NCBI GenBank assembly: GCA_021770925.1
Contig: JAETPY010000001.1
Coordinates: 17,145 to 81,144 of the forward strand
Length of the DNA stretch: 64,000 nt
Direction of reading: 5' to 3'
Origin: Erysipelotrichaceae bacterium
Lineage (GTDB): Bacteria > Bacillota_I > Bacilli_A > Erysipelotrichales > Coprobacillaceae
Part shown: positions 52,641 through 60,694 of the stretch, in pieces
How the letters are laid out: each line of letters opens with the position of its first letter
Numbering within the stretch: position 1 is the stretch's first letter
The notes under the pieces: generated by a model
Database searches by the model: none
Told to the model about the DNA's origin: nothing
The model's input: the letters and a program-made list of their open reading frames with translations, nothing else
Made by a program: the position numbers and the translations under genes

Positions 52641-54495
52641 CAATTATCTCCTTAACCTTTTGATAAAATGATTTCATATCTAAGCCTTCATCTTTTAATA
52701 TTTCTTCAATACTTCCCTGAACAGAAAAATGATCATCAACTCCAAAACTATAGATACGTTTTAAGATTCCTTTTTGGCTATAGTAATATGCAATATTACT
52801 AGCTAAAGAATTTATTTTTATTTCAGTTTCATAAACTATCAATGGCTTATCATCAACTAATTTATCTAATAGTTCAAAGTCCATCGGCTTAATAAATTTA
52901 GCATCTACTAATCTAATTTTAATATCCTTATCTTTATAAAAAGCTCGTATCATATTTACATTTTGTCCATAACAGATGATCGTTATATCATAGTCCTTGT
53001 CCATTTCAATCGACCATTTACCAACTGGTAAAATTTCATTATTAATTTCATTATCATTTTCGATATTTCCTCGAGGAATTCTTAAAATATAAGGATGATT
53101 ATTATATTTCAAATATGTATTAATGAATCTTTTAGCATCTTTACTATTGCTGGGTGTACAAATAATAACATTTGGCAGTGGATTCAAAATTCCTAAATCA
53201 AAAACACCATGATGAGTAGGACCATCAGCTCCAACAAAACCACAGCGATCAACACAGATTAAACAGCCTAGATCCATTCTTGCAATATCGTGATTAATTT
53301 GATCATAAGCCCGCTGTAAAAAAGATGAGTATACAGAAACAAAAGGCTTTTTATTAGCTATTGCTAGTCCAGCAGTAAAAGTCAAAGCATGTTCTTCAGC
53401 AATACCAACATCAAAACTACGATTAGGATAATGTTTAAAAATATCATCCATAGCAGAACCATGGATCATTGCTGGAGTAATAGCTACAATATCCTGATCT
53501 TTGGCCATCATTTCTTCGATATGATTTGATACAAGTTTAGACCAGCTTATTTTATCTTTTGGTTCTGGATTTTTTATTGTTCCGTCATTAATATTAAACG
53601 GTGCTATTCCATGCCACTTACCAGCATAATCATTTTCAGCATAACGATATCCTTTTCCTTTTTTAGTAACTACATGTACAACGACACTTGTTTTAGACGT
53701 TTTGGCTAAATTTAAAACTCTAATCAAATCATCAAAATCATGACCATTTACAGGTCCTAAATAGGCAACCCCAAAATCTTCAAAAATTGTGTCATCAATC
53801 AAGCCGTGTTTCACAAAATCTTTAACCCGTTTTGAAACATTAAAAATCATTTTACCAAACTTATTTTTTGAAGTAATATTACGATAATCCTCTTTTAAAT
53901 TATTATAAGTTCCACTAAGTCTTATCGATGACAAAAAATCACCAAATCCTCCAACACTTCTACCAATTGCCATTTGATTATCATTCAAAATAATAATCAC
54001 TTTATTATTAATAGAACCAAGATGATTTAAAGCTTCTAAAGATTCACCACCAACCATTGCTGCATCACCAATAACAGGAATCACACTAAAATTCTGATTG
54101 TCTAAATCACGGGCAATCGCCATTGCTACAGCAGCACTTAGTGCGGTTGATGAATGTCCAGCTTCCCAAACATCATGCTTACTTTCACAGCGTTTTTGAA
54201 ACCCGGATAATCCTTGATATTTACGCAATGTATTAAATTGATCAGCTCTTCCTGTTAGAATCTTATGTACGTATGATTGATGTCCAACATCAAAGAAAAT
54301 TTTATCATTAGGCGAGTTAAAAACATAATGTAATGCGATTGTTAATTCAACCACACCAAGATTACTTGAAAGATGTCCTCCAGTTTTAGAAATATTATTA
54401 ATTAAAAAATTACGGATATCCAGGGCTAATTGATTTAATTGTCTAATATCCAACTCTTTTAAAAAAGAGGGATCTTTAATTTTACTTAGATCCAT
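52621..54495 (-). CDS. dxs: 1-deoxy-D-xylulose-5-phosphate synthase
   Basis: The first enzyme of the MEP isoprenoid pathway, condensing pyruvate and glyceraldehyde-3-phosphate; 624 residues. GGHLSSNLGVVELTIALHYV is at the N terminus and GIAEEHALTFTAGLA in the pyrimidine domain. The TPP motif reads GDAAMVGGESLEALNHLG, with Ala for the usual second Gly (GDGA), ending in LNDN. It makes precursors for ispA next door. It overlaps ispA by one base. No strong ribosome site, so translation is probably coupled. Confidence 0.95.
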   Translation of the reverse strand: MDLSKIKDPSFLKELDIRQLNQLALDIRNFLINNISKTGGHLSSNLGVVELTIALHYVFNSPNDKIFFDVGHQSYVHKILTGRADQFNTLRKYQGLSGFQKRCESKHDVWEAGHSSTALSAAVAMAIARDLDNQNFSVIPVIGDAAMVGGESLEALNHLGSINNKVIIILNDNQMAIGRSVGGFGDFLSSIRLSGTYNNLKEDYRNITSKNKFGKMIFNVSKRVKDFVKHGLIDDTIFEDFGVAYLGPVNGHDFDDLIRVLNLAKTSKTSVVVHVVTKKGKGYRYAENDYAGKWHGIAPFNINDGTIKNPEPKDKISWSKLVSNHIEEMMAKDQDIVAITPAMIHGSAMDDIFKHYPNRSFDVGIAEEHALTFTAGLAIANKKPFVSVYSSFLQRAYDQINHDIARMDLGCLICVDRCGFVGADGPTHHGVFDLGILNPLPNVIICTPSNSKDAKRFINTYLKYNNHPYILRIPRGNIENDNEINNEILPVGKWSIEMDKDYDITIICYGQNVNMIRAFYKDKDIKIRLVDAKFIKPMDFELLDKLVDDKPLIVYETEIKINSLASNIAYYYSQKGILKRIYSFGVDDHFSVQGSIEEILKDEGLDMKSFYQKVKEIIDEKGKN

Positions 54496-55343
54496 TATTT
54501 CACTCTTTTCTTTAATTTTTCCATAATTTCAAAAATTGAATCATGATTAATTTTTAATTTATATAAAAGCTCTAATGCTTCATTAAAATAACGCTCTACT
54601 ATTTCCTGAGATTTTTCAATTCCCATTAAGGAAACGTATGTAGATTTATTATTTTGTAAATCACTACCTACTGTTTTACCTAAAATTTCACTACTTCCAA
54701 TTACATCTAAAATATCATCTTGGATTTGAAATGCTAAACCTATTTTATATCCAATTTTCTGCCATACGATTAAGTCATCTTTGTTTGCAATTAAAGCACC
54801 CATTTTCATTGCAGCACTGATTAAATCGCCAGTTTTATGGTGATGAATTAGATCCAGCTCTTGACGATTAGCTTTTTGATTTTCAAACTTCATATCTAAT
54901 ACTTGTCCCAAAATCATCCCATTTACACCACTTGCCTGGTATAGAGTGTGCAATAAAGAAACTTTTAATTCATTACTATAATCTGCTTCCAAAATAACAT
55001 TGACTGCTTCATTTAATAATCCATCCCCAGCCAAAATCGCTGTTGCTTCGTCAAATTGTTTATGACATGTGGGTTTACCGCGTCTTAAATCATCATTATC
55101 CATCCCAGGTAAATCATCATGTATTAATGAATAAGTGTGAATCATTTCAATTGCACAAGCAGCATCGATATAATTATGATAATCAATGCCATAACTGCGA
55201 ATTATTTGTAACATCATTATAGGCCGGATTCTTTTGCCTCCAGCCATTAACGAGTATTTAATTGCTTTTTTAACATTAGAATCTTGAAAATTATCTACTA
55301 TTTGTAATAATCGAGTATTTATTTCATTAATTATATTTTCCAT
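54495..55343 (-). CDS. ispA: Farnesyl/geranyl diphosphate synthase
   Basis: A 282-residue prenyl synthase. The first Asp-rich motif is HDDLPGMDNDDLRRGKPT and the second is FQIQDDILD. A GGKRIRPIM stretch binds the allylic substrate. It elongates DMAPP with IPP to C15, feeding undecaprenyl carriers. AGAGGA upstream of ATG. In Bacilli the same gene (yqiD) lies between xseB and dxs. Confidence 0.95.
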   Translation of the reverse strand: MENIINEINTRLLQIVDNFQDSNVKKAIKYSLMAGGKRIRPIMMLQIIRSYGIDYHNYIDAACAIEMIHTYSLIHDDLPGMDNDDLRRGKPTCHKQFDEATAILAGDGLLNEAVNVILEADYSNELKVSLLHTLYQASGVNGMILGQVLDMKFENQKANRQELDLIHHHKTGDLISAAMKMGALIANKDDLIVWQKIGYKIGLAFQIQDDILDVIGSSEILGKTVGSDLQNNKSTYVSLMGIEKSQEIVERYFNEALELLYKLKINHDSIFEIMEKLKKRVK

Positions 55344-55344
55344 A

Positions 55345-55560
55345 CTATTCCTCTATTTTTAAATCTTCTAATTTTCCATCAATTAAAATTTTCGCAACCC
55401 TATTTTCTATTCCTGCTAGTTTATCACTACATATTTTAGATAGTTTGATGCCTTCTTGAAATAATTCAACACTATTTTCTAAAGAGGTTTGATTATCCTC
55501 TAATGTCTTAATAATTTCTTCAAGCCGATTCATAGCCTGCTCAAATGTAATATTGTCCAT
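55345..55560 (-). CDS. xseB: Exodeoxyribonuclease VII small subunit
   Basis: A 71-residue helical hairpin protein: FEQAMNRLEEIIKTLEDNQT, LENSVELFQEGIKLSK. It multimerises on XseA to make the ssDNA exonuclease VII. It ends one base before ispA begins; GAGGT upstream. Confidence 0.95.
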   Translation of the reverse strand: MDNITFEQAMNRLEEIIKTLEDNQTSLENSVELFQEGIKLSKICSDKLAGIENRVAKILIDGKLEDLKIEE

Positions 55561-55569
55561 AACATACCT

Positions 55570-56886
55570 CTATTCAATAATAGCATTTTTCATGCCGTCT
55601 TTCATTTTAATTCCAACTTTATCGCCTGATTTAAGATCAGCAGCTAAAGAAATAACCTTTTCATCTTTTAAAACAATTGCATATCCTCTTTCAAGTGTTT
55701 TTAATGGGGAAAGAGTATTTAATTTTGATAATGTATAATAAAATTTTTCTTGATCATATCGCATCTTTTGTTTTATAAGCTGATGCATTGATTGATTAAG
55801 CAAATTTAAATGATTTCGTTGATTTATTGTAAATAAGCTGGCTTGATGATTAAATAACTGTATTAAGCGTTTAGCTTGATTATTTTGATTACTAAAATTA
55901 TATGTAAAAACATTATTTAGTCGATCATATAAATAATCGATTTTTGTTTTTTTATCTTCAAATAATTTATCTGGATTTTTAAATAAATAAAATGAACTTA
56001 ATTTTGTAAATATTTGTTTATTTAAAGCTACTTTTTGTTTTATTAATGTATTTAACGTGTAATAGGTATTATTAACATTTTGCTGTAATTCTATTAAATC
56101 TGGTGTTGCTTTAATTGCCGCTGCAGTTGGAGTAGCTGCACGATAATCAGAAACTAAATCACAGATGGTAAAATCAACTTCATGTCCTACACCGCTAATG
56201 ATAGGGGTTTTACATTTATATATCGTTCTAGCTAACAACTCTTCATTAAAATTCCATAAATCTTCTAATGAACCACCTCCACGAGCAATGATAATAGTAC
56301 TAAATCCTAATGTGTCAACATAATTCAGAGTTCTAATTATTTGTAAATAAGCATCCTTTCCTTGAACTGGAATAGGAAATACAATTACACGAACAACGGG
56401 AAATCTTAAATTAACTGTTCTTACAATATCAGCTAGTGCTGCACTAGGATAGGCAGATAAAACAGCAATTTTACTTGGAAATTTAGGAATTTCGACTTTA
56501 TTGCTTTGATCAAATAATCCTTCTAAAAAAAGCTGTTTTTTTAATTGCTCATATTTTAGAAAAAGATTTCCCAAACCATCCTGTTCTATATTATCAACAT
56601 ATATTTGATAAGTTCCAGCTGCATCATATACAGAAACACTAGCCTGAATCAATACTTTCATACCATTTTCTAGTTTAAAAAGGACTTTTTTAGCTTTTGA
56701 GGCAAACATAACAGCATTTATTCTTGAATGTTCATCTTTTAAAGTAAAATAAAGATGTCCCGAATTATGATGCTTAAAGTTAGAAATTTCCCCTTTTATC
56801 AATATTTTTTGCAATTGATCGTCAGCATCAATTTTAGCTTTTAAATAACGATTTAAGGCACTGACTGTTAAGTATTTTTTTTCCAT
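55570..56886 (-). CDS. xseA: Exodeoxyribonuclease VII large subunit
   Basis: A 438-residue subunit. The N-terminal OB domain has KGEISNFKHHNSGHLYFTLK and the catalytic domain has AALADIVRTVNLR, then IIARGGGSLEDLWNFNEE and SGVGHEVDFTICDLVSDYRA. A coiled-coil region follows (about 270-390) that holds XseB. The ATG at 56886 overlaps the nusB stop (ATGA); the in-frame GTG three bases earlier is ignored. folD, which precedes it in B. subtilis, is missing. Confidence 0.95.
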   Translation of the reverse strand: MEKKYLTVSALNRYLKAKIDADDQLQKILIKGEISNFKHHNSGHLYFTLKDEHSRINAVMFASKAKKVLFKLENGMKVLIQASVSVYDAAGTYQIYVDNIEQDGLGNLFLKYEQLKKQLFLEGLFDQSNKVEIPKFPSKIAVLSAYPSAALADIVRTVNLRFPVVRVIVFPIPVQGKDAYLQIIRTLNYVDTLGFSTIIIARGGGSLEDLWNFNEELLARTIYKCKTPIISGVGHEVDFTICDLVSDYRAATPTAAAIKATPDLIELQQNVNNTYYTLNTLIKQKVALNKQIFTKLSSFYLFKNPDKLFEDKKTKIDYLYDRLNNVFTYNFSNQNNQAKRLIQLFNHQASLFTINQRNHLNLLNQSMHQLIKQKMRYDQEKFYYTLSKLNTLSPLKTLERGYAIVLKDEKVISLAADLKSGDKVGIKMKDGMKNAIIE

Positions 56887-57290
56887 CACTTGATCTTATT
56901 TAATAAGCCATTAACAAATTTATAAGCATCTTCATCACAATATTTTTTAGAAAGTTCAATTGCTTCATTAATAATAACTTCTTTACTCTGTTCAGTTTCT
57001 AATAGTTCATAACAACCTACTAAAAGAATTGCCAGCTCCATTTTAGATAATCGTTCAATTGTCCAGCCAGCTTTTAAATATTTAGCGACTTCAGATTTAT
57101 ATTTTTCAATTTCATTTGCAACACTTGTAATTAACATAAAACAATAATTATAATCATCCTGGTCACTAGCAAGATCTTTATCACTATTTAAATATTCTCT
57201 AATTTCATCTTCATTTATATCAACAAGTAGTTTTTGATAAATTGCAATAACTGCTTTTTCTCTAATTAATTTTTTTCTATATTTCTTCAT
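56886..57290 (-). CDS. nusB: Transcription antitermination factor NusB
   Basis: A 134-residue all-helical protein: KLIREKAVIAIYQKLL at the N terminus and WTIERLSKMELAILLVGCYE, then VIINEAIELSKKYCDEDAYK and FVNGLLNKI. It binds boxA RNA with S10 in rRNA antitermination. GGACGGTT lies near the start. Adjacent to the Asp23-like gene, as nusB is next to yqhY. Confidence 0.95.
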   Translation of the reverse strand: MKKYRKKLIREKAVIAIYQKLLVDINEDEIREYLNSDKDLASDQDDYNYCFMLITSVANEIEKYKSEVAKYLKAGWTIERLSKMELAILLVGCYELLETEQSKEVIINEAIELSKKYCDEDAYKFVNGLLNKIK

Positions 57291-57344
57291 TTAAACCGTC
57301 CTTCCAAAATATCTAAGATGATTTTACCATATTTATACCCCAAA

Positions 57345-57380
57345 ATAAATAAATAAAAAGATTATCAAAAGATAATCTTT
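57345..57380 (-). terminator. Terminator of the Asp23-like gene
   Basis: On the - strand AAAGATTATC, loop TTTT, GATAATCTTT, then TTTATTTATT. It overlaps the stop codon region, so nusB probably has its own start of transcription. Confidence 0.8.
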
Positions 57381-57717
57381 AAAAATTAATACCTTTAACT
57401 TCAATATTGACTTTAATGTTTTTTATTCCTGTCATTTCAAAACAGCTTTGAGCAATTTTATTCTGTAATGAAGTAGTTGCAGCTGTTACATTTAATCCAT
57501 AATCAATTAAAACAGCTACATCAACAATTACCTGGTTATTCTTATTAAGACGTACTGTTACAGGTCCACTGCCAGGCATTGGAATCATATTTCCTTCAAA
57601 ATCTACACCATCAATTGACTCAACAGCTTTAACAACGATTGACTGAAAAACATTTAAACCAATATTTAAAGCTCCTAAATTTGTTTCTTTTTCTACTGAA
57701 TAATATTCTTGACTCAT
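57379..57717 (-). CDS. Asp23/Gls24-family protein (YqhY-like)
   Basis: A 112-residue protein. GALNIGLNVFQSIVVKAVES and GVDFEGN are family marks; VDVAVLIDYGLNVTAATTSL and a C-terminal IKNIKVNIEVKGI follow. Such proteins sit at the membrane and in YqhY's case affect fatty-acid (acetyl-CoA carboxylase) control, but accB and accC are not next to it here. The ATG at 57717 has AAGGAG upstream; the longer frame is not used. Confidence 0.93.
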   Translation of the reverse strand: MSQEYYSVEKETNLGALNIGLNVFQSIVVKAVESIDGVDFEGNMIPMPGSGPVTVRLNKNNQVIVDVAVLIDYGLNVTAATTSLQNKIAQSCFEMTGIKNIKVNIEVKGINF

Positions 57718-57767
57718 AATAAATGCTCCTTTATATACCTTTATTGTATATAAAATCAAGAGAAAAT

Positions 57768-58238
57768 TCAAGCCTCACTGATAAACTTAACTTCTACCTG
57801 ATACTCATTTTTGGTTTCTTCCATAATTGTTTTGATTATGTTATTAGCGTCATTACCACTACCATCCTTCTTATCTACAACCACCTTGATAGTTTTGTTT
57901 TCTACTTCTACGAATGCATTTTTAAAACCAGCTTCATTTACAGTTTTAGTAATTTTTGCTTCTAATGCAGCTGTTTCTTTAGCTTCGCTAATTGTTGCTA
58001 AAGCTGATGCTATTTTATCACTATCGCTTTCGCTAGAAGCAATAATTGCATTATTTTCACTAATTAGATCTTCTCGTTCTTTATCTAAATTTTTTTGTAG
58101 TGCTTCAATTTGTGACACTTCCTGATCATTTACAGCTACTTCATTAGCAGTATTTTCAGGTGGTAAGAGAATATAATAAATTGATAGTACTAAAATTAGG
58201 CTAAATAGGGTTAAAAAAGTAATTGCTTGTCTATTCAT
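57768..58238 (-). CDS. spoIIIAH: Stage III sporulation protein AH
   Basis: A 156-residue mother-cell membrane protein. One N-terminal helix (residues 7-25, ending LSIYYILLPPEN) is followed by an acidic coiled-coil (about 38-90) and a YscJ/FliF-like ring-building domain: LEAKITKTVNEAGFKNAFVE, VENKTIKVVVDKKD, then NNIIKTIMEET. It forms a channel with forespore SpoIIQ. It is shorter than the B. subtilis protein (about 218), mostly in the linker. The seven preceding genes spoIIIAA-AG are absent: efp lies immediately upstream. Confidence 0.88.
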   Translation of the reverse strand: MNRQAITFLTLFSLILVLSIYYILLPPENTANEVAVNDQEVSQIEALQKNLDKEREDLISENNAIIASSESDSDKIASALATISEAKETAALEAKITKTVNEAGFKNAFVEVENKTIKVVVDKKDGSGNDANNIIKTIMEETKNEYQVEVKFISEA

Positions 58239-58291
58239 ATTTTTTCTCCTTTATCAATTACTTTATTATATGCAAAAGGAAAAAAAGTATG

Positions 58292-58319
58292 AAAAAAACA
58301 CTAGTTTAAAACTAGTGTT
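58292..58319 (-). terminator. Terminator of efp
   Basis: On the - strand AACACTAGTTT and AAACTAGTGTT pair, then seven T's. It includes the efp stop and separates efp from spoIIIAH. Confidence 0.9.
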
Positions 58320-58875
58320 AAGCTCTACCCTGATATTTACCATCAACTGTATTTACAATAACAATTTCCCCTTCAGAAATGAATAATGGCACTTTGATTT
58401 GATATCCTGTTTCAATAGTAGCGTTTTTAGTAGCTCCAGTTGCGGTATCACCTTTAACAGCAGGTTCTGTTTCAATAATCTTAAATGGGACATTAATAGG
58501 TAAAGAAACACCTAATACTTCCCCTTCATAGCTAGTTACTTCAACTTCATCACTTTCTTTTAGAAAATTAATTTCCCATTTTAAATTATCTGCAGGAATT
58601 TCAATTTGTTCATAAGTTTCATTATCCATGAAAACTAATGCATCTCCAGAATTATAAAGATATTGCATCTTATTTTTATCAATATGTGCTTTTTTTACTT
58701 TATCATTTCCACCAAAAGTAACTTCTGTAGTTGATCCAGATCTCAAATTTTTCATTTTAATTCTAATATTAGCAGCTGCACGAGCTGTTTTATTATGTGA
58801 ATAGTCTAATACAACATATAGGTTACCTTCATATTCAAAAGTAATTCCTGGTCTTAAATCTCCAACACTTATCAT
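58318..58875 (-). CDS. efp: Translation elongation factor P, Arg32 type
   Basis: A 185-residue three-domain EF-P that rescues ribosomes stalled at polyproline. ISVGDLRPGITFEYEGNLYV opens domain I and GDTATGATKNATIETGYQIK closes domain III; YQGRA is the end. The tip loop that touches the P-site tRNA reads HNKTARAAANIR, so residue 32 is Arg. Most Bacilli and Clostridia have Lys in PGKGAA. A similar KTGR loop is what I recall from Mollicutes. No modifying enzyme gene is adjacent. A TATAAT lies about 35 bases upstream (58910-58915). Confidence 0.95.
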   Translation of the reverse strand: MISVGDLRPGITFEYEGNLYVVLDYSHNKTARAAANIRIKMKNLRSGSTTEVTFGGNDKVKKAHIDKNKMQYLYNSGDALVFMDNETYEQIEIPADNLKWEINFLKESDEVEVTSYEGEVLGVSLPINVPFKIIETEPAVKGDTATGATKNATIETGYQIKVPLFISEGEIVIVNTVDGKYQGRA

Positions 58876-58951
58876 TTTAAAAATCTCCTTATTTGTAATT
58901 TACTTTGTGATTATATCAAAAATCATTGATAAAGTTAAGTGATTTTACTAA

Positions 58952-59326
58952 TTATTGATATTCAAATGAGGATATTATCAAAGTTTCTATATTTATTTCT
59001 AAATTAAAACTATATTCTTGTTCATTTTTTTTAACGTCTGTTACAATATAATAATAACTTCCCAAATCATCGACTCTATAATCAATAACATAATCGCCTA
59101 CACTTATCATATTACTAATTAAAATATCATTAGCAATCATCTCTTTATAATATCTCAATATACTAAGCTCAACCAGGCGTTCTTCATTAAGCTTTTTTAC
59201 TCTATCAATTGCTTTACTATTTTCAATTATATTAGTAAAAAATACTCCGATATTTAATACTAAAACTAAAAAAATTATTAATACCAGCTGTAAAATAGAG
59301 CCTTGTGCTTTACTGACCTGATTCAT
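58952..59326 (-). CDS. comGG: Competence pseudopilin ComGG-like
   Basis: A 124-residue protein with a single N-terminal membrane helix (about 10-30, SILQLVLIIFLVLVLNIGVF) and no prepilin-peptidase motif, as usual for ComGG. The rest is a small beta-rich domain. Identity rests mainly on being the last gene of the comG operon. GGAGAAATAGAAA precedes the ATG, overlapping comGF by 17 bases. Confidence 0.75.
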   Translation of the reverse strand: MNQVSKAQGSILQLVLIIFLVLVLNIGVFFTNIIENSKAIDRVKKLNEERLVELSILRYYKEMIANDILISNMISVGDYVIDYRVDDLGSYYYIVTDVKKNEQEYSFNLEINIETLIISSFEYQ

Positions 59327-59774
59327 TTTCTATTTCTCCTGAGTCTTCTATCATTTCATAATTGATTGCAATCAAATAATAGAAATCATTTTTACCATCA
59401 TTTAAATGCATATAAATATTCTCGTTCCTAGTAAAAAAATCTAAGTCTTCAACATCTCTAATAATAATATCAAAACCAGGTTCTTTTATAACTCTTTTTT
59501 TGTGTAAAGATATTGTGCATGATTTATCGTTTTCATCTTTAAAAGATAACTTTTCACCAACTGTAATACTTTTTGAAGTATATAAAATTTTAGCTACCTG
59601 CTTTGCCCCAATAGCATAGAAACTTGTATTTGCTGCTGTTTTATCTTTATAAGATACTATTTTAACAATTGGCACAATATTTAAAACGATCAATAAGCAA
59701 ATTGAAAGTGAAAATAAAACTTCAATCAGTGTAAAACCTCGTTTATTGATGAATCTAAATCTTTTGTCCGCCAT
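59310..59774 (-). CDS. comGF: Competence pseudopilin ComGF-like
   Basis: A 154-residue protein. The class III signal RGFTLIEVLFSLSICLLIVL begins at residue 12 and should be cut after Gly by the prepilin peptidase. The soluble domain has GFDIIIRDVEDLDFFTRNEN. GGAG precedes the ATG. It overlaps comGE and comGG. The peptidase gene (comC) is not in the window. Confidence 0.85.
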   Translation of the reverse strand: MADKRFRFINKRGFTLIEVLFSLSICLLIVLNIVPIVKIVSYKDKTAANTSFYAIGAKQVAKILYTSKSITVGEKLSFKDENDKSCTISLHKKRVIKEPGFDIIIRDVEDLDFFTRNENIYMHLNDGKNDFYYLIAINYEMIEDSGEIENESGQ

Positions 59775-59947
59775 AATTCTAACTCCTTATTATTTTGAAG
59801 TTGTAAATACTCTTGATAATCATTATTAATTTTATGAAAATGTCGCATACCACTATTATAACAACTGAAAATCACTACTATAACGGTTATAAAGATGCTA
59901 AATGCTAATAAACTTTCAATCAAAGTCATTCCTTTAATCTTTAACAT
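59726..59947 (-). CDS. comGE: Competence pseudopilin ComGE-like
   Basis: A 73-residue minor pseudopilin with KIKGMTLIESLLAFSIFITV as the prepilin motif (Met for the usual Phe at +1) and a short polar tail. I start at the ATG at 59947, seven residues after an upstream in-frame ATG, since GGGG lies at the right distance. It overlaps both neighbours. Confidence 0.8.
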   Translation of the reverse strand: MLKIKGMTLIESLLAFSIFITVIVVIFSCYNSGMRHFHKINNDYQEYLQLQNNKELELWRTKDLDSSINEVLH

Positions 59948-60341
59948 AAAATGCCCCGCTGCCAACATTAAAAATAATACTTTTGCATATCTCCTGACTA
60001 CATATATTTAGATGATTTCCACTATTAATATTTCCATTTTTATTAAAATACAATTCAAATACATCTTGAATATAATAATTACTATCTAATTCAATACCAT
60101 GTTTTCCTTGAAAATCATAACTAATCTGGTTATCACTAATTAAAATATTAATTTTTTCATGATTCAACAAAGCTTTAGTTTTGGCTTCCTGTAATAAACC
60201 AATAATTTCATTACACTGTTGATCAATAGATAAATGCGGTGATAATGTGATTGCATAATTAAGAGTAAACATACTCAGGATAATAATTATACTAATAGAA
60301 AAAATCACTTCAATTAATGTAAAACCATTATTATCTTGCAT
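59934..60341 (-). CDS. comGD: Competence pseudopilin ComGD-like
   Basis: A 135-residue pseudopilin with NNGFTLIEVIFSISIIIILS and a GspH/ComGD-type globular part. Three cysteines (QQCNEI, NICSQEIC) could form a disulfide. The start at 60341 overlaps comGC by 11 bases; a GTG/ATG slightly upstream is possible. Confidence 0.82.
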   Translation of the reverse strand: MQDNNGFTLIEVIFSISIIIILSMFTLNYAITLSPHLSIDQQCNEIIGLLQEAKTKALLNHEKINILISDNQISYDFQGKHGIELDSNYYIQDVFELYFNKNGNINSGNHLNICSQEICKSIIFNVGSGAFYVKD

Positions 60342-60633
60342 AAGCTTGACCATCACTAATCGTAATTGTTAAACCACTAGGACATGTTACTTGTTTTTCT
60401 GTCAAATAAGGATGATCACCAGATGTTAAATCTGAAATACTAGCTGGTAAATATCCTTTTTCAATCTCATAAAGAACGATTTGAGAATTAACTACTTCTA
60501 CTTGAGCATCACAGCTTTTTTCTTTAACTACCCTGTTTTTACTTGTAACATTTGGTATAACGAGTAATAAAATAACTAAAATAACTGAGATACAAAAAAT
60601 CATTTCAATTAAAGTAAATCCTTTTTGCTTCAT
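60331..60633 (-). CDS. comGC: Major competence pseudopilin ComGC
   Basis: A 100-residue major pseudopilin. KQKGFTLIEMIFCISVILVI is the prepilin signal and first helix; VVNSQIVLYEIEKGYLPASI is the ComGC signature. Two cysteines (SCDAQ and TCPSG) probably form a disulfide. The start at 60633 has GGAGG upstream; the earlier in-frame ATG is part of that site. An inverted repeat lies just before it. Confidence 0.92.
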   Translation of the reverse strand: MKQKGFTLIEMIFCISVILVILLLVIPNVTSKNRVVKEKSCDAQVEVVNSQIVLYEIEKGYLPASISDLTSGDHPYLTEKQVTCPSGLTITISDGQAYAR

Positions 60634-60647
60634 CTTTTCCTCCATTC

Positions 60648-60671
60648 TGTGATATCATAATCAGTATCACA
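60648..60671. repeat. Inverted repeat between comGB and comGC
   Basis: TGTGATA, ten bases, TATCACA: an exact 7-bp stem located just 5' of the comGC ribosome site inside the operon. No U tract follows on either strand, so it is more like an mRNA processing or stabilising hairpin than a terminator. Confidence 0.5.
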
Positions 60672-60694
60672 TTAAATTTACTTATTATTTCTAC

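Noticed and set aside
57811-58125. Forward-strand open frame opposite spoIIIAH
   Set aside because: Antisense shadow; spoIIIAH on the other strand has clear family motifs.
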